A stretch of DNA of 64,000 nucleotides from Bacteroidota bacterium (GCA_021815405.1 JAKAGV010000003.1:1-64000); one strand, 5' to 3'. Counted from the first letter of the stretch, positions 1-9,039 are shown. Numbers and translations: made by a program. Notes: a model not told the origin generated them from the sequence alone.

Positions 1-215
1 CTGCACATGAAGTGTTAGGTTGTCGAGATTTATCAAGGGCTGACTTTGTTGTTCCAGAAGTGGGTGAACCAGTCTTGTTAGAGGTTAACACTCTGCCAGG
101 CATGACGCCGACTAGTCTATATCCTGATGCAGCAAAGGCTGCTGGTATTTCCTTTAAAGATTTGGTTTCTCATTTGATCGAACTGGCTTTGACACGTGCA
201 CCATTTCGTAATTAG
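1..215 (+). CDS. ddl: D-alanine--D-alanine ligase, C-terminal fragment (cut by window edge)
   Basis: About the last 70 residues of an ATP-grasp ligase that joins two D-alanines for peptidoglycan synthesis in the cytoplasm. The frame is open from the first bases. It reads [10 protein letters not shown], then [20 protein letters not shown], which matches the Ddl C-terminal signature; the Glu and Asn of EVNTLPGMT are the metal- and substrate-binding residues. It stops at TAG 213-215. The 5' part lies outside the window, so length and start cannot be judged. Downstream it faces a convergent regulator gene. The family is clear from the signature; the Ddl subtype is not assigned. Confidence 0.9.
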   Translation, partial: AHEVLGCRDLSRADFVVPEVGEPVLLEVNTLPGMTPTSLYPDAAKAAGISFKDLVSHLIELALTRAPFRN

Positions 216-342
216 TTGAGTATGGAGGGTGACTGCCGTTAGGCTATATTCTCCTAATCATCTTCTGGAATTTGCATAGAAGACAGTCTAATTCCAGCCG
301 AACCAATTCGTATTAAAAATCCCAAAACTATCTTCTTGAAAC

Positions 343-780
343 CTAAACCAGAATCTCAGAAATTCTTTTTAACAATTTCTTAATAGGTTTATGTTTCCCA
401 CTTTCCCAATCTCTGATAGTCGTTTGATCAACTCCTAAAAGTCTCGCAAGTTTTCGTTGACTTAAACCATGTTCTTTCCGATAAGATTTAATTCTATCTC
501 CAATCGTTTTGCTGGGCACCTCAAATGGGATATATCCTAAAAACTCTATAATTTTCGGAAGTAGATAGACTTTAGGTTTGGAACGGTTATTCTCCCAGTT
601 GTAAACCGACTCTTCTTTCACGCCTATAAGCCTGGCGACTTCCTTCTGGGTGAGATTGAGGTCAAGCCGCTTCTTTTTGATATGGTCTCCGATAATGACT
701 AATGCTTTCGGATATGGTTTTTCGTTCGGTTTTGAGGCTTTTAGGGTTATTTGACAGATTGGCAACGCAGGAATGCCCAT
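343..780 (-). CDS. double-HTH XRE-family transcriptional regulator
   Basis: A small DNA-binding protein of about 145 residues with two Cro/C1-type helix-turn-helix domains. The first reads GDHIKKKRLDLNLTQKEVAR with VYNWENNRSKP; the second reads GDRIKSYRKEHGLSQRKLAR with IRDWESGKHKP. The open frame extends to 849, but that extension is the antisense of a ComM remnant. ATG 778-780 is therefore preferred, giving a protein that begins MGIPALPICQITLKA, which resembles the N-termini I recall for this XRE subfamily. The start codon lies right at the breakpoint with the ComM fragment, so the native upstream region may be missing. Target genes are unknown. Its 3' end faces ddl. Confidence 0.8.
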   Translation of the reverse strand: MGIPALPICQITLKASKPNEKPYPKALVIIGDHIKKKRLDLNLTQKEVARLIGVKEESVYNWENNRSKPKVYLLPKIIEFLGYIPFEVPSKTIGDRIKSYRKEHGLSQRKLARLLGVDQTTIRDWESGKHKPIKKLLKRISEILV

Positions 781-1259
781 GCGGCTACTACACTGATCCA
801 ACAAAGGAATGCACATGCGCTCCGCCTCAAATTCAAAAATATATGGCAAGAATTTCCGGTCCGCTTTTAGATAGAATTGATATTCACATTGAAGTACCGG
901 CAGTTAAGTACAAAGATATTTCTGCCGAATCAAAAGGCGAAGCTTCAGCACAAATCAGGGAAAGAGTAATCAAAGCAAGAAATATTCAATTGCAAAGATT
1001 TTCTCATCTTAAAAATATTTTTACAAATGGAGATATGGGCTCAAAGGAAGTAAGGCAATACTGTAAAATTGATTCTGCCGGTTCTGAATTATTGAAAATG
1101 GCGATGACAAAGCTTGGACTTTCTGCCAGAGCCTACGACAGAATTCTAAAAGTCAGCCGTACGATAGCCGATCTTGAAGTTTCTGAAAATATTTTACCGC
1201 AGCACATCAGCGAAGCTATTCAATACAGAAGTCTTGATAGAGAATTGTGGAAACACTGA
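774..1259 (+). pseudogene. comM: ComM/YifB-type Mg-chelatase-like ATPase, C-terminal remnant
   Basis: The reading frame encodes the C-terminal third of a ComM/YifB protein, an AAA+ helicase-like ATPase linked to DNA uptake and branch migration. It begins abruptly inside the conserved NPCPCGYY motif (CPCGYYTDPTKECTC remains), then shows ISGPLLDRIDIHIEVP, LSARAYDRILKVSRTIADLE and a normal C-terminus ending RSLDRELWKH. The full family is about 500 residues, so the N-terminal domain and the Walker A and B region are absent. The frame stays open upstream to 702, but that sequence is antisense to the HTH gene and is not ComM-like. It is probably non-functional, or the join is an assembly artefact. 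Confidence 0.85.
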
Positions 1260-1429
1260 ATTTTTAATGAACCACATTTCGGATACGCTGAAATTTCTGG
1301 CTTTGATTTTACTTTACGTTCTTGCTAAGTTTTTGCAGCTTACTCTTAGAAGATAATACTTCAAAAGAGAGCTTTATTTAATTTATAAACTTGCTTTAAA
1401 AAAGCATGATTGCAAAAACTGGAACTTAA

Positions 1430-2896
1430 ATGAGAACGAATCAGATCAATAACGAAGAAAGAATTAAAGCTTTCAAAACTGCCAAGAAGTCCGAAGTAAT
1501 TGAAAGGCAAAAATTAAATGTTCGTTATCATGTTGAAGACTTCGATGTAAACGACCGTCCGCGAAGATTCCTTGAAGCTTTTGCTGCAATTCTAAAACAT
1601 TCTAATTATAGAATGGCTTTAGATCATTATTCCCGGGTTGCGGCAAGGTGTTCACACTGTGCAACTACCTGTCAAATTTACCAGGCGACCGGTAATACTG
1701 AAGATATCCCATGCCATCGTTCAGAACTCTTACTTGACGTTTACCGACGTCATTTTACTTTAGGCGGAATGTTTAAAGGAAGAATTTCCAGCAGCGGTTA
1801 TCTAACTGACGAAAAAATTCAGGAGATGGCAGAAGCTTATTGGAATTGTACTGCATGCAGGCGCTGCGTGTTAGAGTGTCCAATGGGAATAGATCATGGA
1901 TTAATTACACATCTTGCACGTTACATCTTAAGCGAAATTGGAATAGTGCCGCGGGCTTTAGTGATCAGTACAAGAGAACAGCTTGAAGGAGCTTCAAGAA
2001 ATACATCGGCTGTGCCTGTACCGGCTTTGAAAGATACGTTGGAATTTCTTGAAGACGATATGTTCGAAGAAAAATCCGTGAAGATAAAATTTCCACTGGA
2101 TGTTAAAGAAAGCGAGTTTGTATTCTTTCCGGCAGTAAGTGATTTTTTAATGGAAGCTGAAACACTAATGGGAATTGCCGCAGTGTTTGCTGCTACTGGC
2201 GATAAGTGGACAATTGGCACCGGATATTTTGACGGAATTAATTATGGACTTTTCTACAGCGATAGAATACTGGAAAGAGTAATTCATAACGTTGATGATG
2301 AAACCAAAAGGCTAAACGGGGACAAAATCCTTATCGGAGAATGCGGACATGCTTCAAGGACAGCTAAAAACTTTATGCCTGTATTTTGCGGAGGCAAAGA
2401 AGCAACTCCTGTTGTTAGTATTTTAGAGTACACGCACAAGGCTTGGAAAGAAGGCAGGCTAAAATTAAATCCTGAAGTAATTACACAGAAAGTTGCTTAT
2501 CACGATCCATGCAACTTTGCTAGGAACCGCTGGATAGTAAACCAGCCGCGTGAAGTTTTGAAATCATTTTGTAAAAATTATGTTGAAATGACTCCGACCG
2601 GCGAAAATAATATTTGCTGCGGTGGAGGTGGAGGTACTGTTTCAATTGATGAAATCAGACCATACAGAACAACTGTCGGTGGTAAATTAAAAGCAGATCA
2701 AATTCGCAAATCGGGTTGTGATATTTTAGTAGCGCCTTGTGCTAATTGCAAAAAGCAGTTGAGAGAATTGGTGGAGGATCAGGGAATAAACTGCCAGATC
2801 GTTGGTCTCCATGACTTGATTTACAAAGCAATTGTTTTTGATGAATCGCTGGTTGTAAAAAAAGAAAAGAACCCGACTGGTAAGGAGGAGAATTGA
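1430..2896 (+). CDS. HmcF/DsrK-like (HdrD-type) iron-sulfur redox subunit
   Basis: A 488-residue cytoplasmic electron-transfer subunit related to HdrD, DsrK and HmcF. Two [4Fe-4S]-type motifs are visible, one at C74, C77, C81 with C95 and one at C140, C143, C146, C150. One CCG-type motif follows: HDPCNFARN near residue 360 and NICCGGGGG near 396, with a downstream CANC. These motifs bind the catalytic noncubane cluster in HdrD and DsrK. It shares the pattern of the DsrK encoded at 15891 but is clearly a separate paralogue. It is first in a tightly packed four-gene operon with a cytochrome b-like subunit, a ferredoxin and an NrfD-cytochrome fusion, which is the subunit logic of the Hmc complex of sulfate reducers. 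The likely role is electron exchange between the menaquinone/periplasmic cytochrome side and a cytoplasmic thiol/disulfide partner; that partner is not visible. Confidence 0.85.
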   Translation: MRTNQINNEERIKAFKTAKKSEVIERQKLNVRYHVEDFDVNDRPRRFLEAFAAILKHSNYRMALDHYSRVAARCSHCATTCQIYQATGNTEDIPCHRSELLLDVYRRHFTLGGMFKGRISSSGYLTDEKIQEMAEAYWNCTACRRCVLECPMGIDHGLITHLARYILSEIGIVPRALVISTREQLEGASRNTSAVPVPALKDTLEFLEDDMFEEKSVKIKFPLDVKESEFVFFPAVSDFLMEAETLMGIAAVFAATGDKWTIGTGYFDGINYGLFYSDRILERVIHNVDDETKRLNGDKILIGECGHASRTAKNFMPVFCGGKEATPVVSILEYTHKAWKEGRLKLNPEVITQKVAYHDPCNFARNRWIVNQPREVLKSFCKNYVEMTPTGENNICCGGGGGTVSIDEIRPYRTTVGGKLKADQIRKSGCDILVAPCANCKKQLRELVEDQGINCQIVGLHDLIYKAIVFDESLVVKKEKNPTGKEEN

Positions 2897-2898
2897 AA

Positions 2899-3603
2899 AT
2901 GGAGACTTTACTAAATTTTGCCCGCGGTCCTTTATTCCGCCTTTGTTTTGCATTAATGGTCCTAGGTTTAATCAGAATTTTATTCCTTGATGTTTGGGCT
3001 GCGCTGAAAGCTTTTAGAAAAACAGACGATAAAAGAATGCCATGGAAATTAATCTTCAGCCGAACATGGGAATGGATTTTTCCATTTAAGAGGTTAAAGA
3101 ATAATTTTCAATTGTATTCAGTTATCTCAATACTATTTCATATTGGATTAATCATTGTTCCGATTTTTTTATTTGCACATATTCAACTTTGGAAAGAATC
3201 GGTTGGAATTTCATGGATATCTCTTTCTTATAGTTGGGCTTTTTGGCTAACAACCGGTACAATTATTTTTGCTGTCTCAATGTTTATTGGAAGACTGGTA
3301 ATTAAGCAGACAAAACTGCTAAGCAGGAAGCAAGACTATCTGTGGCTGCTGCTGCTGCTTATTCCGTTCGTCACCGGTTTTGTTTGTGCTAATTTAACTG
3401 TTAGTCCTGCGACATATCATTTCTTTATGCTTGTTCATATGCTTTCCGGCGAGTTGATTTTTGTCCTGATACCATTTTCAAAAATTGCACATTGTGTACT
3501 TGCGCCTCTGTCACAAGTTATTTCTGTTTTAGCTTGGAAGTTTCCGCCGATGACAGATGACGATATCTGTACCACGCTAAATAAAAAAGGAGCCAAGGTT
3601 TGA
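2899..3603 (+). CDS. HmcE/NarI-like membrane cytochrome b-type subunit
   Basis: A roughly 235-residue integral membrane protein with about five hydrophobic helices and histidines in the membrane segments (for example LFHIGLIIVPIFLFAHI and FFMLVHMLSGELIF), as in NarI/DsrM/HmcE haem b subunits. ATG 2899 is chosen over the upstream TTG 2893 because the GGAGG at 2884-2889 is correctly spaced for it. It follows the HdrD-like gene with almost no gap and overlaps the next start. By analogy with HmcE/DsrM it would bind haem b and exchange electrons with menaquinol. Haem content and quinone specificity are inferred. Confidence 0.8.
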   Translation: METLLNFARGPLFRLCFALMVLGLIRILFLDVWAALKAFRKTDDKRMPWKLIFSRTWEWIFPFKRLKNNFQLYSVISILFHIGLIIVPIFLFAHIQLWKESVGISWISLSYSWAFWLTTGTIIFAVSMFIGRLVIKQTKLLSRKQDYLWLLLLLIPFVTGFVCANLTVSPATYHFFMLVHMLSGELIFVLIPFSKIAHCVLAPLSQVISVLAWKFPPMTDDDICTTLNKKGAKV

Positions 3604-4370
3604 GCAAAGGAATTTTAACCGACGTTACAAAATGTATCGGTTGTCTTCAATGTGTTTCTGCCTGCAAGGAAGTTCACCATCTTGAAGCAGACGAGCCAAG
3701 GATATGGCAGAAGAACGACGGTCTGTCTGCGGAAAACTGGACATCAATTATCACCAAGCCCGGTAATCGTTTTATAAGAAAACAATGCCGCCATTGTTTG
3801 GAACCTGCATGTGCTTCTGTTTGTCCAGTCGGCGCATTACATAAAACAAAAATTGGCGCGGTTGTTTATGACAGCAGCAAATGCCTTGGATGCCGCTACT
3901 GTATGATGGCTTGTCCCTTCGGCATTCCGCGCTATGATTGGGATAAAATTGTTCCGCACGTGGAGAAATGCATTCTTTGTTATGATAAAATTAAAGATGG
4001 TGAGCAGCCTGCTTGTACACAAGCATGTCCGCAGAAAGCCACGATTTTTGGCGAACGCTCTGAGTTATTAAAAATAGCTCATCAAAGAATAAAAGAAAAT
4101 CCCGGCAAGTATATAAACAAAGTTTGGGGCGAGCATGAAGCAGGCGGCACTTCAGTCTTATATCTTTCAGATATTGATTTAGGTTTTCTATCTTATCCAA
4201 CAAATATTGGCAACAAACCGCTTCCCGATAAAACCAAGACTGCTATGGAATCAGTACCGTTTGCTTTTGTCGGAATGGGCGGAGTGATGTTAGGACTAAA
4301 TTGGATTATCCGCCGGCGAATGGAATTTGCCAAAGACGAAAATAAGAAGAAGGATTCTGCAGATGAATAG
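3600..4370 (+). CDS. HmcB/DsrO/HybA-like four-cluster ferredoxin with C-terminal membrane anchor
   Basis: A 256-residue protein with four ferredoxin-type cysteine motifs: CIGCLQCVSAC near residue 12, CRHCLEPACASVCP near 63, CLGCRYCMMACP near 98, and CILC...CTQACP near 128. A hydrophobic segment near residues 220-240 (FVGMGGVMLGLNWII) could anchor it in the membrane. The start is TTG 3600, preceded by AAGGAG at 3587-3594 and overlapping the upstream stop. Unlike DsrO at 17901, it has no twin-arginine signal, so its side of the membrane is uncertain. It would wire the HdrD-like and NrfD-like subunits of the same operon. Confidence 0.85.
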   Translation: MSKGILTDVTKCIGCLQCVSACKEVHHLEADEPRIWQKNDGLSAENWTSIITKPGNRFIRKQCRHCLEPACASVCPVGALHKTKIGAVVYDSSKCLGCRYCMMACPFGIPRYDWDKIVPHVEKCILCYDKIKDGEQPACTQACPQKATIFGERSELLKIAHQRIKENPGKYINKVWGEHEAGGTSVLYLSDIDLGFLSYPTNIGNKPLPDKTKTAMESVPFAFVGMGGVMLGLNWIIRRRMEFAKDENKKKDSADE

Positions 4371-6297
4371 AGTGAGAAATACAAAGCTTATTTTGTGGTT
4401 AATTTCAGGCTTTGCAGCAGCTATTGCTCTAAATAGATTTATTTTCGGCTTGGGCGTTACGACAAACCTAAACGATAGAACGCCGTGGGGATTATGGATT
4501 GGCTTTGATGTAATGGGCGGAGTTGCCTTAGCTGCGGGCGGCTTTGTTATTACTGCGATCTTCTATATTATGAAGCGCGAAGAGTTTCATCCCCTTGTAA
4601 AGCCTGCAGTGTTAACGGCTTTTTTAGGTTATGTTGCAGTTGTATTTAGTTTACTTATTGATCTCGGATTACCGTGGAATATCTGGCACATGATAATTTA
4701 CTGGAATCCTCATTCGCCGCTTTTCGAAGTAGGCTGGTGCGTTATGCTATACACTACTGTGCTGTTTCTTGAATTCAGTCCGGTGCCCTTGGAGAATTTT
4801 AGCAGGTATGCCAGGATTAGAAATTTTTTGATGAAATATAGATTTGTATTCGTTCTTCTCGGAATAATGCTTTCAACACTTCATCAGTCTTCGCTTGGAA
4901 GCTTGTTTTTAATAATGCCTTTCAAGCTTTACCCGTTATGGTATACAAGCATTTTACCGATTGAATTTTTTATTTCTGCTATTGCTTTAGGTTTAATGAT
5001 GATAACCTTTGAAAGTTTGCTGTCTCATTGGATTTATAGACGCAAACCGGAAACGGATATTATTGCCAAACTATGCAGAGCTGTTGTTTGGGTACTATTA
5101 ACTTACTTTTTGGTTAAGATGATAGACATAATTGTTGAAGATAAATTTGCAATGATTTTTAACGGAAGTTGGCAAAGTTTTCTCTTCATAACTGAATTAT
5201 TAATTTCAACAATTATTCCTGCCATACTGTTTGCTGTTCCAAAATTTTCCAGAAACAGCAAAGTACAATGGACCGGCTCAATCATGGTAATTGTTGGAGT
5301 CGTTCTTAATCGAATTGATATCGGCGGTTTAGCAATGCTTGGTGCAACTGGAGATTCATACACTCCAATGTGGACCGAAATTTTTATAAGCCTTGGAATT
5401 ATTTCGGTAGCAGCTTTGGTATTTTTATTTGCGATAGAACATTTTAATGTGTGGGATATTCAGCCAAAGGAACCGGATGCGCTTCCGCATACACTTCCAT
5501 CTTTTGATTATTCATCAAAGACTTGGCTTGGTAATCCTGATGTTTCGTCACTAACGACGCATTCACTTGCTTTTGTAGTGAGCTTTGCCGTAGGAATGTT
5601 TTTAATTCCTGGCAGTCGCTTGCACAGCAAAGGTATTGAAAATGTTAAAGTCAATCCTGCCTCAGGCTTTGACACATTATTCATCAACGGAAATAGAGAC
5701 GACCGGTTTGTTAAGTTTCCTCATCAAGCTCATATTGCCTGGCTGAAGGATCATAATGTCTCGCTTTCTATTAGCTATGGCAATAATGAATTATCTATAA
5801 ACAGCATAGACAGTTGTCAGGCATGTCATCATCTGAGTTTGCCTTTGGAAAAACAGAGCAATTGCTGGCAATGTCATTCGAGCATGTATACTAAAACTAA
5901 TTTCTTCAATCATGATTGGCATGCAGCGAAAAGCGGTGCTAATCTTAGGTGCAAAGACTGTCATACACCTGCAGAAACGAGAAGCCTGCGATCAGCAAAG
6001 AAATGTACAACTTGTCATCCTTCTTACAAATTTGCAGCAGAAGTAAAAAATGGCAAAGAAAAATTTTATGCTCTTTCATACACTGATGCCATGCATGATC
6101 TGTGTGTAAGCTGTCATGCCGCGGAGTCAAAAAAATTAAAAGACAAACCTAATCTTGCGCGATGCACTACCTGTCATAAAACATATCCGGAAGGAAGCAA
6201 CGGTCTTCCTGAAAGCTTAGCAGCAGGACTTAAATGGAAAATCAATCCTCCAAAATTTAACAATGTTATTCTTCCTGAGGAAAAATTGGTGAAATAA
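4363..6297 (+). CDS. NrfD/HmcC-like membrane subunit fused to a six-haem cytochrome c domain
   Basis: A 644-residue fusion. Residues about 1-420 are a polytopic NrfD/HybB/HmcC-type quinone-interacting membrane domain starting MNRVRNTKLILWLISGFAAA, with the family feature NDRTPWGLWIGFDVMGG. Residues about 440-625 are soluble and carry six CxxCH haem c sites (CQACH, CWQCH, CKDCH, CTTCH, CVSCH, CTTCH, roughly residues 485-610). ATG 4363 overlaps the previous stop by 8 bases and follows AAGAAGGA. In Desulfovibrio the Hmc cytochrome (HmcA) and NrfD-like HmcC are separate proteins; here they are one chain. The cytochrome part is expected in the periplasm, so the complex would link periplasmic haem to the quinone pool. 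This is the last gene of the operon. Confidence 0.85.
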   Translation: MNRVRNTKLILWLISGFAAAIALNRFIFGLGVTTNLNDRTPWGLWIGFDVMGGVALAAGGFVITAIFYIMKREEFHPLVKPAVLTAFLGYVAVVFSLLIDLGLPWNIWHMIIYWNPHSPLFEVGWCVMLYTTVLFLEFSPVPLENFSRYARIRNFLMKYRFVFVLLGIMLSTLHQSSLGSLFLIMPFKLYPLWYTSILPIEFFISAIALGLMMITFESLLSHWIYRRKPETDIIAKLCRAVVWVLLTYFLVKMIDIIVEDKFAMIFNGSWQSFLFITELLISTIIPAILFAVPKFSRNSKVQWTGSIMVIVGVVLNRIDIGGLAMLGATGDSYTPMWTEIFISLGIISVAALVFLFAIEHFNVWDIQPKEPDALPHTLPSFDYSSKTWLGNPDVSSLTTHSLAFVVSFAVGMFLIPGSRLHSKGIENVKVNPASGFDTLFINGNRDDRFVKFPHQAHIAWLKDHNVSLSISYGNNELSINSIDSCQACHHLSLPLEKQSNCWQCHSSMYTKTNFFNHDWHAAKSGANLRCKDCHTPAETRSLRSAKKCTTCHPSYKFAAEVKNGKEKFYALSYTDAMHDLCVSCHAAESKKLKDKPNLARCTTCHKTYPEGSNGLPESLAAGLKWKINPPKFNNVILPEEKLVK

Positions 6298-6537
6298 AAA
6301 ATTACATTTGGATAGAATAAAAATATCTTAAAGCGAATTTAAAGAATGCTTTACATATGGCAACAATTCTGCTCTGAGAACATTTAATAAATGACAAAAG
6401 ATATTTTGCAATACAATTCCGAATTAATTTAAAATGATTCTCTCAACACTTACAAGAAATTTTCAGTTTTGGAAAACATTTAAAACAATCTTTTCATTTT
6501 ACTAATAATTATATCCTTTAATTGTGGTATGCAATTT

Positions 6538-6569
6538 GGAATTTCAAATATGGAAAGAATTGAAATTCC
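6538..6569. promoter_or_regulatory. inverted repeat directly upstream of the transposase-derived gene
   Basis: A perfect 9-bp inverted repeat, GGAATTTCA at 6538-6546 and TGAAATTCC at 6561-6569, separated by 14 bp and ending three bases before the ATG at 6573. It could be an operator or a hairpin covering the ribosome-binding region. No Shine-Dalgarno sequence is visible in front of this ATG. Role is inferred only from position. Confidence 0.5.
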
Positions 6570-6572
6570 ATT

Positions 6573-7679
6573 ATGTACGTCAGCAGTGACCAAAATATCA
6601 AGTGCCCTTTTTGTAATAGCTCAAGTATAATCAAGCACGGAAAAACTTCTGCCGATATACAACGTTATAGATGTATGTTCTGTAATAAGACGTGGGTGCC
6701 GAATAAAATTCAACGGCAGACAACAGACATCGGTGCTCTTACCGAAGCATATTTAAGCGGCTATTCTTATCGTGACCTTCGTTCTATCTATCATAGCTCT
6801 CCAATCAGAATTAATCAAAAAATAAGAGAATATTTATTAGGCTGTTCTTCGTGGGAAGATTATCTTGATGCTTGCACACCAAAGCATGAGGCACGCTTGA
6901 TTCATCTTGTCGGTAAAAAATTTAAATGTAACATGGGCAACAATCAAGAGCATACTATGTTTGTTGCTTTTGCGATAGATGCTTTATCAACTGTAGTGCT
7001 CGGTTATGAAATCGGTAAGGGGGAATCAACAGATGTATGGATAAGACTGCTGGATAGGATGAATTGCAGAGGATTTGTCTGTCCGACTTTCATGTCATAT
7101 GGATTTAAGACAATAAACGATGCATTAAAAACCGTTTTCCCATATGCCACCAGCTTTAATAATTTTACGAGAGCATGCTATGACAAGCAGCTTAAGAATG
7201 AGCTTTATTTTGCCCCAGATATCAAAAAATTAATTTTGGATGCAATAAATGCTTACAAGACAAATCATTCTTACCAGTTTGCAAATTATCTTGTAATATT
7301 CAAAGATAAAAGAATGAAGCAGATAGTGCTTGATTCCAAAGATTATTTTATGGAGCGTATTCAAGAAAGAATAAAGAGGAGACCGAGCATCCGATTTGAA
7401 GGTCTATGCAGTGCGTTTCAAAAAAGATTCGAAAAATTCCACATGATAAAATATGATCCTCTGCCAATAATAAACGGCTGGATAGCCTGGTGGATGCTTG
7501 TTCCATTGCCGATCGGCTTCAGCAGACTTTCATTATACCTTCAACATCCATGTGAAACTCACTTCAAAAATTTTAACTGCGGTTCTTTACCTATACCGTT
7601 AAACCTGCCTCTTGACAGCCCAGAGATGAAAAAATTTGTTGTCGAACTTGCCGTCAGATCCTTGCATATTCCTATCTGA
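6573..7679 (+). CDS. transposase-derived zinc-finger protein lacking usual catalytic aspartates
   Basis: A 368-residue protein. The N-terminus has a zinc ribbon (C11, C14, C34, C37; CPFC...RYRCMFCNKTWV) like IS1/InsA-type transposases, followed by a helix-turn-helix-like stretch (about 53-85, SGYSYRDLRSIYHSS). The central part resembles an IS256/MULE DDE domain: FVAFAIDALSTVVLGYEIGKG, then GESTDVWIRLL, then FVCPTFMSYGFKTINDALKTVFPYA. In those families the sites matching V113-G114 and Y176-G177 are normally Asp-Gly, so both usual catalytic aspartates appear to be replaced. The frame is intact, with no flanking terminal inverted repeats or target duplication seen. Its place just upstream of dsrA and an inverted repeat at its start suggest an exapted DNA-binding regulator; this is inference. 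Confidence 0.65.
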   Translation: MYVSSDQNIKCPFCNSSSIIKHGKTSADIQRYRCMFCNKTWVPNKIQRQTTDIGALTEAYLSGYSYRDLRSIYHSSPIRINQKIREYLLGCSSWEDYLDACTPKHEARLIHLVGKKFKCNMGNNQEHTMFVAFAIDALSTVVLGYEIGKGESTDVWIRLLDRMNCRGFVCPTFMSYGFKTINDALKTVFPYATSFNNFTRACYDKQLKNELYFAPDIKKLILDAINAYKTNHSYQFANYLVIFKDKRMKQIVLDSKDYFMERIQERIKRRPSIRFEGLCSAFQKRFEKFHMIKYDPLPIINGWIAWWMLVPLPIGFSRLSLYLQHPCETHFKNFNCGSLPIPLNLPLDSPEMKKFVVELAVRSLHIPI

Positions 7680-7779
7680 AAAATCTACACAACACCAAGA
7701 ATACAAAACCAAATTTCTGATTGAGTTTACCTCAGTGCTTCTTTAAGTTTTAACCGGATAAAAAATTAAAGGAGTTGAA

Positions 7780-9000
7780 ATGGCTGAAGAAAAACGCAAG
7801 ACGCCGAAATTAGATGAACTTGAAAAAGGCGCCTGGCCAAGCTTCGTTAAAGAAATTAAAAGTGCTGCCGAAAAAAATCCGATGGCTAATGATCTTCTGG
7901 GACAGCTTGAACGTTCTTATGAAGAGAAAATCGGACATTGGAAACACGGCGGAATTGTTGGAGTTCTAGGATACGGCGGAGGAGTTATCGGAAGATATTC
8001 AGATTTACCCGAAGAGTTCCCAAACGTTTCTCACTTCCACACAATTAGAATAAACCAGCCTGCCGGTTGGTTTTATACTTCTGATGTATTAAGAAAATTA
8101 TGCGACATCTGGGAAAGGCACGGTTCCGGTTTAACAAATATGCATGGATCAACTGGTGACATGATTTTCCTTGGAACAAAGACCGATGAATTGGAACCAA
8201 CGTTCAGTGAATTGACTGAGTTAGGATTCGATCTTGGTGGTTCCGGCTCTGATGTTAGAACACCAAGCTGCTGTTGTGGTAAAGCTCGATGTGAATGGGC
8301 TTGCTATGATACGATGGCGCTCACTTACTTTTTAACAATGCATTACCAAGATGAGCTTCATAGACCGGCGTTCCCTTACAAGTGGAAATTTAAAATGTCT
8401 GGCTGTCCGAATGACTGTGTTGCATCAGTTGCAAGAGCTGACATGTCAATCATCGGAACATGGCGCGATGATATTCAGATTGATAAAAAGGCTGTTACGG
8501 AATACGCAGAGTCAGGCTTAAATATCCAGCGTGATGTTGTAGGTAATTGTCCATCTAAATGTATGGAATGGGATGGGAAAGAATTAAAGATAGACAACAA
8601 AGCCTGCGTTAAATGCATGCACTGTATAAATGCCATGCCTAAAGCTCTTGCACCCGGCAAAGACCGCGGAGCTTGCATCCTGATCGGTGCAAAGGCGCCT
8701 ATTGTTGAAGGAGCCTTGCTATCATCTGTCTTAGTTCCATTTATTAAACTAGAACCACCATATAACGAGCTCATTGATTTAGTTGATAAAATCCATGAAG
8801 TCTGGTCCGAAAATGGTAAGAACCGTGAACGCGTCGGTGAATTCATTCAAAGAGTTGGAATGGGTAACTTTCTCGAGGCAATTGGTGTTGAACCTGTGCC
8901 TGAAATGGTTGCTCATCCTAGAGAAAATCCATACGTCTTTTACGAAGAATATTTCGAAGAGGATGATGAAGGATCCGGTGAGCAGGAAGAAGATAAATAA
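7780..9000 (+). CDS. dsrA: dissimilatory (bi)sulfite reductase alpha subunit
   Basis: A 406-residue cytoplasmic subunit of DsrAB, which reduces sulfite and passes sulfur to DsrC. The sirohaem/[4Fe-4S] cysteines are visible as C165-x5-C171 (CCGKARC) and C209-x3-C213 (SGCPNDC). An inserted ferredoxin domain carries [15 protein letters not shown] near residues 276-290 with a further Cys near 300. The C-terminus is very acidic. The start has AAAGGAG eight bases upstream. Length and motifs match bacterial DsrA. It leads a dsrA-B-D-N-L-C run. The co-located dsrD, aprBA and qmo genes support the reductive direction; a phylogeny is needed to assign the DsrAB branch. Confidence 0.98.
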   Translation: MAEEKRKTPKLDELEKGAWPSFVKEIKSAAEKNPMANDLLGQLERSYEEKIGHWKHGGIVGVLGYGGGVIGRYSDLPEEFPNVSHFHTIRINQPAGWFYTSDVLRKLCDIWERHGSGLTNMHGSTGDMIFLGTKTDELEPTFSELTELGFDLGGSGSDVRTPSCCCGKARCEWACYDTMALTYFLTMHYQDELHRPAFPYKWKFKMSGCPNDCVASVARADMSIIGTWRDDIQIDKKAVTEYAESGLNIQRDVVGNCPSKCMEWDGKELKIDNKACVKCMHCINAMPKALAPGKDRGACILIGAKAPIVEGALLSSVLVPFIKLEPPYNELIDLVDKIHEVWSENGKNRERVGEFIQRVGMGNFLEAIGVEPVPEMVAHPRENPYVFYEEYFEEDDEGSGEQEEDK

Positions 9001-9039
9001 ATTTATTTTTAGAAATTACATTCAATAAGGAATAAAAAA

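Noticed and set aside
702-773. 5' extension of the ComM-like frame
   Set aside because: This part is antisense to the conserved HTH gene and shows no ComM sequence.
781-849. N-terminal extension of the XRE regulator to 849
   Set aside because: These codons are the reverse complement of the conserved ComM region, so the open frame there is accidental.
6573-7679. Active insertion sequence
   Set aside because: No terminal inverted repeats or target duplications were found at the edges and the usual catalytic aspartates are missing.
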